DNA from: Micromonospora deserti
GTDB taxonomy: Bacteria > Actinomycetota > Actinomycetes > Mycobacteriales > Micromonosporaceae
Assembly: GCF_003236335.1 (NCBI RefSeq)
Contig: NZ_POUB01000014.1
Location: 1 to 56,763 of the forward strand
DNA length: 56,763 nucleotides
Reading direction: 5' to 3'
Of this stretch, positions 11,676 to 19,746 are shown one piece after another. The notes beneath the pieces are model-generated. The model searched no databases, was not told the origin of the DNA, and saw only the letters and a list, made by a program, of their open reading frames with translations. Numbering within the stretch: position 1 is the first letter of the stretch; each line of letters opens with the position of its first letter. The position numbers were made by a program, and so were the translations under genes.

Positions 11676-12641
11676 ATGGTGGACAGCATCCACCCGCCGG
11701 CCGAGGCGCCGAGCATCGACGTGCGGCGAGGGCCGGAGCCGGTGAGGCCGCGACAGCGGCGATGGCGGCTGCGACGCCGGAACAGGTACATCGCGGCACC
11801 CCTGGTGCTCATCTCGATCAATCTTCTCCTGTTCGTCACGTTCTTCGTCTGGCCGGCCGTCACCGGGCTCGTCTACTCGTTCACCAGCTACACCGGCGTC
11901 GGCCCGGCGCCCTACGTGGGGCTGGACAACTACCAGCGGCTGCTGGAGGACGAGGCGTTCTACGCCGCGCTGATCCGTACGCTGATCTTCACGGCGGCCG
12001 TGGTGCCGCTGACGATCCTCCTGTCGCTGGGCACCGCCGTCCTGCTCGTCACCCCGTACACCAAGGGCAAGTCGCTGGCGCGGGTGGTCTTCTTCCTGCC
12101 CTGGCTGATCTCGCCGATCATCGCCGGTGTCATCTGGCGCTGGATGTTCGGCGAGAACTTCGGACTCGTCAACTACCTCATCGTCTCGCTGGGCGGCGAG
12201 GAGGTGCCGTGGCAGTCCAACGCGAACCTGTCGCTGTTCGTCGTCATCATCGCCGCGGCGTGGGTCAACACGGCGTTCAACATGCTGCTGTTCGTCGCGG
12301 CGCTGAAGAACGTGCCGACCGTTTACTACGAGGCCGCGTCCTTGGACGGCGCGGGCTCGTGGGCCAAGTTCCGCAACATCACGCTGCCCGCGATCGCGCC
12401 CACCACCTTCATCGTGGTGCTGCTGAGCGTCCTGCACTCCATGAAGGAGTACGCGCTGATCCGGGCCCTCAACGAGGGTGGCCCCGGCACCGCGAACAAC
12501 CTGCTCGTCCAGTACATCTACAAGACGGGCTTCGAGCGGGCCCAGATCGGTTACGCGAGCGCGGCGTCGTTCGTGCTCATGCTGATTCTCATGATCGTCG
12601 CGGTCGTGCAGCTCAGCATGAACCGGCGGAAGGAGTCCTGA
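11676..12641 (+). CDS. Sugar ABC transporter permease, MalF-type
   Basis: Membrane subunit of the sugar importer. A cytoplasmic Arg-rich leader (about residues 1-40) precedes six predicted membrane helices. The signature loop EAASLDGAGSWAKFRNITLPAI matches the EAA motif that contacts the ATPase. Length (321) is normal. The start ATG has AAAGGAG seven bases upstream. The gene is followed after one base by the second permease. Confidence 0.92.
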   Translation: MVDSIHPPAEAPSIDVRRGPEPVRPRQRRWRLRRRNRYIAAPLVLISINLLLFVTFFVWPAVTGLVYSFTSYTGVGPAPYVGLDNYQRLLEDEAFYAALIRTLIFTAAVVPLTILLSLGTAVLLVTPYTKGKSLARVVFFLPWLISPIIAGVIWRWMFGENFGLVNYLIVSLGGEEVPWQSNANLSLFVVIIAAAWVNTAFNMLLFVAALKNVPTVYYEAASLDGAGSWAKFRNITLPAIAPTTFIVVLLSVLHSMKEYALIRALNEGGPGTANNLLVQYIYKTGFERAQIGYASAASFVLMLILMIVAVVQLSMNRRKES

Positions 12642-12642
12642 C

Positions 12643-13518
12643 ATGGCGGTCACCACACCCCGGCCGCCGGCCCTGCGCCCCAAGCGGCCCAGCGCGCCCG
12701 GCGAACTGTCCAAGAAGGTCTGGGCGACCGCCGTCATGTGGCTCCTGGTCGTCGTGTACGGCTTCCCCGTCCTGTGGTTCCTACTGAGCTCGTTCAAGCC
12801 CGCCGGCGATCTGTTCTCGTACCCGCTGACGCTCTTTCCGAAGAACCCGACGATCAAGGGTTTCACCCAGGCCTGGACGAGCTTCGACGTCGCCCAGTAC
12901 TTCCTCAACACGCTGATCGTCGCGGTCTCGGCCACGGTCCTCACCATCGTGGCCAGCGCCGCCTGCGGGTACGCCCTGGCGAAGTACAACAGCTGGTGGC
13001 TGAGGGCATTCACGATCTGCGTCCTGGCGACCACGATGCTGCCGGCGGAGGTCATCCTCTCGCCGCTGTTCCTCGTCGTGCGCGACCTGGGCCTGTACAA
13101 CAACCTCGCCGCCGTCGTGGTGCCGGCCGTGATCACCGCGACCGGCACGTTCATGTTCCGGCAGTTCTTCCTCACCGTGCCGAACGACCTGCTGGAGGCG
13201 GCCCGCATCGACGGGTCGGGCGAACTGTCGACGTTCGTCAGGATCATGCTGCCGCTGTCCCGACCCATCATGCTGACGCTGGCGATCTTCTCGTTCCAGT
13301 GGCGCTGGAACGACTACATCTGGCCGCTCATCGTCCTCAACGACCCCAACAAGTTCACCCTCCAGATCGGCGTCGCGACCATCGTAGGTGCGGAGAACGT
13401 CAACTGGTCGGTCCTGCTGGGCGCCTCGGTCCTGTCGATGATCCCGCTCGTCGCCATCTACCTGATCTTCCAGAGGTACGTGATGAACGCCGACATCAAC
13501 GCCGGGTTGAAGGACTGA
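12643..13518 (+). CDS. Sugar ABC transporter permease, MalG-type
   Basis: Second membrane subunit of the importer. It has six predicted helices, starting around residue 25, and the EAA loop EAARIDGSGELSTFVRIMLP. The carboxyl end ...NADINAGLKD is typical for the family. The ATG at 12643 is one base past the stop of the first permease, implying translational coupling. No ATPase gene follows; the next gene is the convergent GntR regulator. Confidence 0.92.
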   Translation: MAVTTPRPPALRPKRPSAPGELSKKVWATAVMWLLVVVYGFPVLWFLLSSFKPAGDLFSYPLTLFPKNPTIKGFTQAWTSFDVAQYFLNTLIVAVSATVLTIVASAACGYALAKYNSWWLRAFTICVLATTMLPAEVILSPLFLVVRDLGLYNNLAAVVVPAVITATGTFMFRQFFLTVPNDLLEAARIDGSGELSTFVRIMLPLSRPIMLTLAIFSFQWRWNDYIWPLIVLNDPNKFTLQIGVATIVGAENVNWSVLLGASVLSMIPLVAIYLIFQRYVMNADINAGLKD

Positions 13519-13562
13519 TGCCCCGCAGCGGTCGGCTTCGGTCTCGCGGCGGCGCCGCCCGG

Positions 13563-14312
13563 TCAGCGGTTGAAGACGGTGACCTCGATCGCATAGTGAT
13601 CGGCCCGGTACAGGTGGTCGGCGTACTCGACCGCGCGCCCCTCGGCGTCGAACGCGGTCCGCTGCATGCTGATCAGGGGCGCGTTGTGCCCGGTGTCCAG
13701 CAGCCGGGCCTGGGCCGCGCTCGCCGACCGCGCGGTGATCCTCTGCCGGGCTACCGCCGGGCGACCATTGCGCTCCCCGAGCAGTCGGTAGAGGCCCTGT
13801 TCGGCCAGCTCGGCGGCGGTGATGTCGTCGAACCGGGCGGGCAGCCAGTTGCGCAGGATGGCCAGCGGTACGGCATCGGCCAGCCGCAGCCGCTCGCAGT
13901 ACAACAGCCGGTCACCGGCCGGTACGCCGAGTTCCCTGGCGGCATGCCGATCGACGCAGGCGGGGTCGAAGCGCAGCACCTGGGTCTGCGGCTGCCGCCC
14001 GGCGGCGGTCAAGTCCTCGTGCAGGCTGGTCAGGGCCACCCGTCGGCGCACCAGAGTGTCGTTGACCCGGGTGCCGACCCCCCGCTTGCGGGTGAGCATC
14101 CCGTTGACGACCAGTTCCTCGATGGCCCGGCGCATGGTCGGCCGGGACACATCCAGCGACGCGGCCAGTTCGATCTCGTTGGGCAGTAGTTCGCCGGGCA
14201 CCAGGTCGCCGGCTTCCACGGCCTCCGCGAGGCGGCGGGAGATCTGGAAGTACAGCGGGACGGGACTGTGCCTGTTGATGGGGATGCGGGGGATGGGCAT
14301 GATGGCCGTCAC
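13563..14312 (-). CDS. GntR-family (HutC subfamily) transcriptional regulator
   Basis: Likely represses the adjacent sugar transporter until an effector sugar binds. An N-terminal winged helix-turn-helix (about residues 15-80: PLYFQISRRLAEAV, LPNEIELAASLDVSR, RRAIEELVVNGML) is followed by a UTRA ligand-binding domain (about 95-245), with the family ending in ...RADHYAIEVTVFNR. ATGs at 14312 and 14300 are both possible. The gene converges on the transporter operon. A TGTCAAGACA palindrome lies 52 bases upstream of its start and matches the site in front of the transporter. Confidence 0.88.
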   Translation of the reverse strand: MTAIMPIPRIPINRHSPVPLYFQISRRLAEAVEAGDLVPGELLPNEIELAASLDVSRPTMRRAIEELVVNGMLTRKRGVGTRVNDTLVRRRVALTSLHEDLTAAGRQPQTQVLRFDPACVDRHAARELGVPAGDRLLYCERLRLADAVPLAILRNWLPARFDDITAAELAEQGLYRLLGERNGRPAVARQRITARSASAAQARLLDTGHNAPLISMQRTAFDAEGRAVEYADHLYRADHYAIEVTVFNR

Positions 14313-14363
14313 CTTCCCGACCGGGCTGACAATCGCAGCACTTTGTCACCTACTTGGGAAGAA

Positions 14364-14373
14364 TGTCAAGACA
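14364..14373. promoter_or_regulatory. TGTC-AA-GACA palindrome upstream of gntR, probable autoregulatory operator
   Basis: TGTCAAGACA is a perfect two-fold symmetric site with a 2-base centre, inside ATGTCAAGACAATCC. It sits between the divergent GntR gene and the iol-type remnant operon and is followed by TTGACT (14379-14384), a possible -35 toward the + strand. The match to 10168-10177 supports one regulator for both promoters. Confidence 0.6.
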
Positions 14374-14497
14374 ATCCATTGACTTGGCTCGTCGCCAGGA
14401 CTGAAGCTGCTCGCACGCGCCGTGGCGCTCGGCCGATACCGCTGCCACAACCCGGCGCAACCTGCGTGACCTGTGAAAGAACCTCCTGGGGAGTCCG

Positions 14498-14929
14498 ATG
14501 GAACGCTTTGACGTCATCTCGATGGGCCGGGTAGGGGTGGACCTCCAGGTGGGCGTCAGCCTGCCGAACGTATCGACGTTCGGCAAGTTCGCGACAGTGA
14601 GTACCTTGCAGGCCAGCGCCAGCGCGATCTCCGAGCTGGCCGCGCACCAGCTCATCGCCATGGTTGAGCCCTTCCTGTCCAGGTGGGGCGTGGACGGCCG
14701 CGTGGTCAACGACCTGAGCCCCGCAGCGGTGGCCCGGTCGGTCGCGATCGCCAGCGGCCTCGGCGGCACCAGCGCGTACACCTGGCTGAAACTGCCGGTC
14801 GTGGAGGACATGGCAGCGGTGATGGCGGCGACCACGCTGCCGGCCCTGCTGCTCGGTGGCGACCCGATGGATGACGCCCCCGGCGGCCACCCCTCTGGAA
14901 TGCGGACCCTCAAGGAGACGACCGTATGA
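14498..14929 (+). pseudogene. iolC: In-frame fusion of the iolC N-terminus with the C-terminal part of a Cgl0159-type aldolase
   Basis: Residues 1-30 (FDVISMGRVGVDL ... STFGKF) match the start of 5-dehydro-2-deoxygluconokinase (IolC). From about residue 50 (EPFLSRWG ... VNDLSPAAVARSVAIASGLGG, AYTWLKLPVVEDM, LPALLLGGDP) it matches the C-terminal half of the DeoC-like Cgl0159-family aldolase that normally follows iolC. It then ends early. The kinase core (ATP and substrate sites) and the first half of the barrel are missing. The frame is open, with GGGGAG before the ATG, so a 143-residue product could be made, but neither activity is expected. A large in-frame deletion across two neighbouring iol genes explains it. 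Confidence 0.75.
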
Positions 14930-15825
14930 CGAACTTCGCCGACCAGATCGGCGGTGCGCCCATCTCGTGGGGCGTGTGCGAGGCCCCGGACTGGGGCGTC
15001 GAACTGCCCGCCGAGCGGGTGCTCGCCGAGATGGCCCAACTCGGCTTCCGGGCCACCGAACTCGGGCCGACCGGTTACCTCGGCACCTCACCCGCCGACG
15101 TGCGGGCGGCACTGCGAGCTAACGGCCTGCGCTTGATCGGTGGATTCCTGCCCGTTCCGATGCACGTCGCGAGCGACGCCGACCTTCAGGAGGCAGCCGC
15201 GGCGATGGACACCCTGGCAGCGGCGGGCTCCGCGGTCGTCGTGCTCGCCGCGCGGTCGACCGACGGCAGCTACGACCGTAAGGTCCGCCTCACCGACCCG
15301 GAATGGGACGCGCTGTTCGCCACGCTCAACCGGCTGCAGGCGATGGCCCGCGAACGCGGTCTGACCCCGACGCTGCACCCGCACGTGGGTACGGCGGTGG
15401 AGGACCGCGCCTCGGTACTACGGCTGGTCGAGCGCAGCGACATCCTGCTGTGCCTGGACACCGGGCACCTGCTGATCGGCGGCATGCAGCCCGCCGAGCT
15501 GATCGGGCTGGCCGCCGACCGGATCGCCCATGTCCACCTCAAGGACGTGAACGCGGGGGTAGCCGCAGCCGTGGCGACGGGTGGGACGACCTATCTCGCG
15601 GCCGTGCGATCCGGTCTCTACACGCCACTGGGGGACGGGGACCTCGACATCGCGGCCATCGTCGGCGACCTGGAGGCAGCCGGGTACGGCGGGTGGTACG
15701 TGCTGGAGCAGGACGCCGCCCTGCCCGAGGCGCCGGAGCCAGGCGCCGGCCCGGTGCACGACGTACGGCGCAGCCTGGACTTCCTGGCCACGGTGAGCAG
15801 CGAGTTGCCCCGGGTGGCGCGGTGA
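14926..15825 (+). CDS. iolE: IolE-like 2-keto-myo-inositol dehydratase (sugar isomerase/epimerase TIM barrel)
   Basis: In inositol catabolism IolE dehydrates scyllo-inosose. The opening (GGAPISWGVCEAPDWG, ATELGPTGYLG) is very typical of actinobacterial IolE. Metal ligands of the xylose-isomerase-like fold are visible as Glu in ATELGP, Asp and His in LDTGHL, His in HVHLKDV and Glu in VLEQD. The gene is intact at 299 residues. Its ATG overlaps the stop of the iolC fusion (ATGA), a relic of the original operon. With kinase, aldolase and dehydrogenase neighbours damaged, it may now serve another sugar or be on the way to decay. Confidence 0.85.
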   Translation: MTNFADQIGGAPISWGVCEAPDWGVELPAERVLAEMAQLGFRATELGPTGYLGTSPADVRAALRANGLRLIGGFLPVPMHVASDADLQEAAAAMDTLAAAGSAVVVLAARSTDGSYDRKVRLTDPEWDALFATLNRLQAMARERGLTPTLHPHVGTAVEDRASVLRLVERSDILLCLDTGHLLIGGMQPAELIGLAADRIAHVHLKDVNAGVAAAVATGGTTYLAAVRSGLYTPLGDGDLDIAAIVGDLEAAGYGGWYVLEQDAALPEAPEPGAGPVHDVRRSLDFLATVSSELPRVAR

Positions 15826-15868
15826 GCCGGGCTGGCCGGGCCGGGCTCGCGCCGGCCGGAGCGGCGTC

Positions 15869-16660
15869 GTGATGGTGCATGTCAACGGCACCCGGCCGGT
15901 CACGGTCGGGTTGATCGGCGCCGGTGTCATGGGTGCCGACCACGCCCGCCTGCTCAGCGGGTCGGTTGCCGGCGCAAGGGTCGGCGGGGTCTGCGACGTC
16001 GACGAGGCACGGGCCCGCTGGGTCGTGGCGGCGACCGGTGCCCGAGCGCTGTCCGATCCGTTCAGGCTGATCGCGGACGAGGACATCGACGCCGTGCTGG
16101 TCGCCTCGTCGGACGCCACCCATGAGGAGTACGTGCTGGCCGCCATTGCCGCCGGGAAGCCGGTGCTCTGCGAGAAGCCGCTCGCCCCGTCGGTGGAGGG
16201 CTGCCAGCGGATCGTCGACGCCGAGACGGCGTACGGAAGCCGGCTGGTGACCGTGGGCTTCATGCGGCGCTACGACCCCGGGTATCTCGAGCTGAAGCGA
16301 GCTCTGGACGACGCTGTGGTCGGCGCGCCACTGGTGCTCCACTGCGTGCACCGCAACCCGGCCAACACGCCCGGCCAGCCGAGCGCCGCGGTGATCACCA
16401 ACTCGGCGGTGCACGAGCTGGACGTCAGCCGGTGGTTGCTGGGGGACGAGATCGTCGAGGCGACCGTGCACACACCTCGGCCGGCTGCGGCGGCAGCCGG
16501 TACCGCCGATCCCCAGCCGTTGGGCCGGGTCGCCGACCGGTCCCCGGTCGACGTGCACCAGGAACCACGGGTCGCGGCGGTCGCCGCCGTGACCGTCTCG
16601 CCCAGCAGCTGTACCCCCTCACATGTGTGCGATCCCCGATTCCGCTGGAGTGACCACTGA
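15869..16660 (+). pseudogene. iolG: Truncated inositol 2-dehydrogenase (Gfo/Idh/MocA), C-terminal domain lost
   Basis: The Rossmann domain is intact: VGLIGAGVMGADHARLL binds NAD, VLCEKPLAPS is the EKP motif, and HELDVSRWLLGDE is typical of IolG (to about residue 208). After TVHTPRPAAAA the translation turns into Arg/Pro-rich sequence with no resemblance to the family and stops at 263 residues, against roughly 330-340 normally. The last third of the substrate-binding domain is therefore missing or scrambled, by frameshift and deletion near 16500. Catalysis as inositol dehydrogenase is unlikely. Confidence 0.7.
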
Positions 16661-18552
16661 TGCCCGATCCCGCCGTCGCACCCCACCAACTGAGCCGCCG
16701 AAGCCTGCTCCGCAACACCGCAGCCCTCTCCGCCGGACTGCTCGGCGGGCCGGCGGTCCTGTCCTGGCTCGCCCATTCCGCGGTGGCCGCCGCCGCGAAG
16801 GCGTTCGTCGACGACTACCAGACCAACACCACCGCAAACCTCACCGCCGACACCAACGCCGCCGTGCGCATCCTCTCCGGCGTCCAGCGACTGTGGCAGA
16901 CCGGCCCAACCTGGGACACCGGCGTGCCGCTGGCACCCGAGGTGCTGCGGGCCAACTTGCGGTACTGCGCGGCCGTGACCGCCGCACGCACCGAGGCGCA
17001 GGCCGCCCGGGCGTTCATCTCCGACCGCCAGCACCAGAGCTACGCCGTGATCGCCGGTCTCGGTGCGCTCGCCGACGTGTACAAGGCCGGGGCGCTCGCG
17101 GTCACCAGCATCACCGAGGCGCCGACCGGCACCCCGGCGACCACCATCAACGACGCGATACCGCCGGGCGCGCCGGCCGGCTCCGCGATCGGCGCCGGCT
17201 CGCCCACCTCGGCACTGGGCGCGGTCGTCACGCTGGTGAACACCGTGCGCGGTCCGTTCGCCTCGAGCAATCCCAGCAAGTTCGCCGTGCAGTACCCGCG
17301 TCCCTGGCGGATGACCGAGGAGAGCGAGGTCATCGAGACCGGCGAGGTCGACGACCTCGGCTACCCGGTCTACCGCACCGACGTCACGGTCCCGGCGCAG
17401 CTGCTGCGCCAGCGCAGCAACACCCCGGCCAGCGACGGCGGCTTCCCCAGCGGGCACACCAACGCCCTGCACCTGGCCGCCCTCGCGTTCGCCTACGCCG
17501 TACCCGAACGCTTCCAGGAGCTTGTCACCTGCGCGTTCGACCTGTCCGACGACCGGATCATTGCCGGGATGCACTCGCCCCTGGACGTCGTGGGCGGCCG
17601 TGTCCTGGCCACCGCGCTGGCCGCCGCGACCCTCAACGACCCGGCCAACGCCGAACTCAAGGCGGCCGCGCGGGAACAGGCCGCCGCGTACCTGCAGGCG
17701 CGGACCGGCACCACCGCCGACACCCTCTTCGAGTACGCGCACAGCGCCGACAGCACCGTCGACCCGTACGCCGACCGGACGGCGAACGAGCGGCTGGTGA
17801 CCCCGAAGCTGACCTACGTCCTGCCCCGGGAGGGCCGCGACGAGCCGTTGACGGTTCCCAAGGGCGCCGAGGTGCTGCTCGAGACCCGCCAGCCCTACCT
17901 GACCGCCGCGCAGCGGCGGGCGGTGCTGCGAACCACCGCGCTGCCGGCCGGATACGCCCTGCTGGACGGGCCCGAGCAGTGGGGCCGGATCAACCTGTTC
18001 GCCGCTGCCGACGGCTACGGCGCGTTCGAGGACGATGTCGAGGTCACCCTCGACGCGGCCGGCGGCGGCTTCCACGCGGCCGACACCTGGCGCAACGACA
18101 TCGACGGCCCGGGTGGGCTCACCCTGCGCGGCACCGGAACCCTCGGCCTGACCGGCGTGAACCGGTTCCGCGGCGGCGTCCGGGTGCTCGGCGGCACGCT
18201 GGCCGCCGGCTCGCCGCGCGCCCTCGGCGTCGGCGACGTCGAGGTCCGCGCGGCCACGCTGCGGCTGGCCCAGGCCACCGTGCTGCACGGCGACTACCGC
18301 CAGCGCGGTGGGGTCCTCGCCACCCCGGCGCGCCAGGGTGCGCAGGCCGCGCTGACCGTCGCCGGAACGGCCGAGATCGGCCGGGGCAGCAGCCTGGAGC
18401 TGACCGTCGAGGCCGGTTCGCACCTCGTTCCGGTCCTGCGTGCCCGCCGGGTGGTAAGTCGCTTCGACACCATCACGGTGCGCACCCCCGGATACCGCGC
18501 CGAGCCGGTCTACACCCCGAACGCCGTTCTCGTCCGCGTGCGGCGCGGCTGA
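16660..18552 (+). CDS. Secreted PAP2-superfamily phosphatase / vanadium-haloperoxidase-like protein
   Basis: The N-terminus has a twin-arginine-like signal (SRRSLLRNTAALSAG ... SAVAAAA). The acid phosphatase/haloperoxidase active site is present in three pieces: KFAVQYPRPW (residues ~207-216), FPSGHTNALH and SDDRIIAGMHSPLDVVGGR, giving Lys, Arg, Ser-Gly-His and the His nucleophile. The third motif reads D-R rather than the usual S-R. From about residue 470 the chain is beta-rich with Gly/Thr/Leu repeats (LTLRGTGTLGLTG, GGVRVLGGTLAAGS), resembling autotransporter-associated beta-strand repeats. Phosphatase is the likelier activity; haloperoxidase is possible. Downstream neighbours are an oxidoreductase and an alpha-mannosidase. 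Confidence 0.85.
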   Translation: MPDPAVAPHQLSRRSLLRNTAALSAGLLGGPAVLSWLAHSAVAAAAKAFVDDYQTNTTANLTADTNAAVRILSGVQRLWQTGPTWDTGVPLAPEVLRANLRYCAAVTAARTEAQAARAFISDRQHQSYAVIAGLGALADVYKAGALAVTSITEAPTGTPATTINDAIPPGAPAGSAIGAGSPTSALGAVVTLVNTVRGPFASSNPSKFAVQYPRPWRMTEESEVIETGEVDDLGYPVYRTDVTVPAQLLRQRSNTPASDGGFPSGHTNALHLAALAFAYAVPERFQELVTCAFDLSDDRIIAGMHSPLDVVGGRVLATALAAATLNDPANAELKAAAREQAAAYLQARTGTTADTLFEYAHSADSTVDPYADRTANERLVTPKLTYVLPREGRDEPLTVPKGAEVLLETRQPYLTAAQRRAVLRTTALPAGYALLDGPEQWGRINLFAAADGYGAFEDDVEVTLDAAGGGFHAADTWRNDIDGPGGLTLRGTGTLGLTGVNRFRGGVRVLGGTLAAGSPRALGVGDVEVRAATLRLAQATVLHGDYRQRGGVLATPARQGAQAALTVAGTAEIGRGSSLELTVEAGSHLVPVLRARRVVSRFDTITVRTPGYRAEPVYTPNAVLVRVRRG

Positions 18553-18570
18553 CCGCAGCGGCCTTCGGAC

Positions 18571-19716
18571 GTGGCGATGACACCCGGACGCGCCGACCAG
18601 CCCAGCGTCGTGCTGGTCGGCGCGCACGGCTACGGCCGCGGTCACCTGGACCGCCTGGCGCGCCTGCACGCGGCCGGGCGGCTGCGCCTGGTGGGGGTGG
18701 CCGACCCGCAGCCGCTCGACGCCGGGCAACGCTCGCTGGCCGGTGCCGCCGTCCACCACCGCGACGCCGCCGCGCTCATCGCCGCTGTCGAGCCGGACCT
18801 GGTCGTCCTGGCCACCCCGGTGCACACCCACGTGGACCTGGCGCTGCTGGCGCTGCGCGCCGGCGCGCACGTCCTGCTGGAAAAGCCGCCGACGCCCACC
18901 CTGGACGGCCTCACCCGGTTGCTCGCGGCCGAGCGCGACACCGGCCGGGAGTGCCAGGTCGGTTTCCAGGCGTTCGGCTCCGGTGCCGTCGGCGAGCTGA
19001 CCCGGCAGATTCGCACCGGCGTACTCGGCCGCGTGCACCGCATCGGGGTGACCGGGCTCTGGTGGCGGGACGACGGGTACTGGTCACGGTCGGCGTGGGC
19101 GGGACGGCGGTGGTTGCACGGCCGTCCGGTCAACGACGGTGCCCTGACCAACCCGTTCGCGCACGCGGTCGCCCTGGCCCTGCGCCTCGACGGCTCCGGC
19201 GGCGACCAGCCGATCGGTCAGATCGAACTGGACACCTACCGGACCCGCGCGGTGGAGGCCCACGACACCGCCAGCGCCCGGGTGCGCACCGCCCGCGGCA
19301 CCCCAGTCACCATCGCCGTCACGCTCTGCGCCGAGCAACCTGTCGAGCCGGTCATCGAGGTGTTCGGCAGCGCCGGCACCGCGGTGCTGCACTACACCGA
19401 GGACCGGTTGCGTACCCCCGCCGGCGAGAGCGTGCACCCCCGGACCGATCTGCTGGAGAACCTGCTCGACCATCTCGCCGACCCGGGCGTTCCGCTCCTG
19501 GTCCCGCTGCCGCACACGCTGGCCTTCACCCAGGTCGCCGAGGCGGTCCACCGCAGCCCGGCACCGGTGGAGGTCGCGCAGCGGTCGCTGGCCGACCTGC
19601 CCGCGCTGACCCGCCAGGCCGCCAGGACCGGCCGGCTGTACCGGGAACTCGGCGCGGGGTGGGCCCGCGCCGCGGGATTCCGGTGGACCCCGCCGCCGCA
19701 CCCACCGACCGGGTGA
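18571..19716 (+). CDS. Gfo/Idh/MocA-family oxidoreductase
   Basis: NAD(P)-dependent sugar or cyclitol dehydrogenase-like protein, probably cytoplasmic. The nucleotide-binding motif is VLVGAHGYGRGHLDRL (about residues 11-26) and the EKP motif is VLLEKPPTPTLDGL. The C-terminal alpha/beta domain is complete, with 381 residues in total. GTG (18571) and ATG (18577) starts are both possible and no strong ribosome site separates them. It is 18 bp after the phosphatase gene and 30 bp before the mannosidase, so the three likely form one transcript. The substrate is unknown. Confidence 0.88.
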   Translation: MAMTPGRADQPSVVLVGAHGYGRGHLDRLARLHAAGRLRLVGVADPQPLDAGQRSLAGAAVHHRDAAALIAAVEPDLVVLATPVHTHVDLALLALRAGAHVLLEKPPTPTLDGLTRLLAAERDTGRECQVGFQAFGSGAVGELTRQIRTGVLGRVHRIGVTGLWWRDDGYWSRSAWAGRRWLHGRPVNDGALTNPFAHAVALALRLDGSGGDQPIGQIELDTYRTRAVEAHDTASARVRTARGTPVTIAVTLCAEQPVEPVIEVFGSAGTAVLHYTEDRLRTPAGESVHPRTDLLENLLDHLADPGVPLLVPLPHTLAFTQVAEAVHRSPAPVEVAQRSLADLPALTRQAARTGRLYRELGAGWARAAGFRWTPPPHPPTG

Positions 19717-19746
19717 CCGGCGATGGGCGACCACGAAGGACAGCAC

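Noticed and set aside
11661..13271. Open frame of 536 codons antisense to the permeases
   Set aside because: Composition is that of an antisense shadow; both permeases on the other strand have full family motifs.
16270..19038. Open frame of 922 codons on the minus strand
   Set aside because: Antisense shadow of the same three genes, with no recognisable motif.
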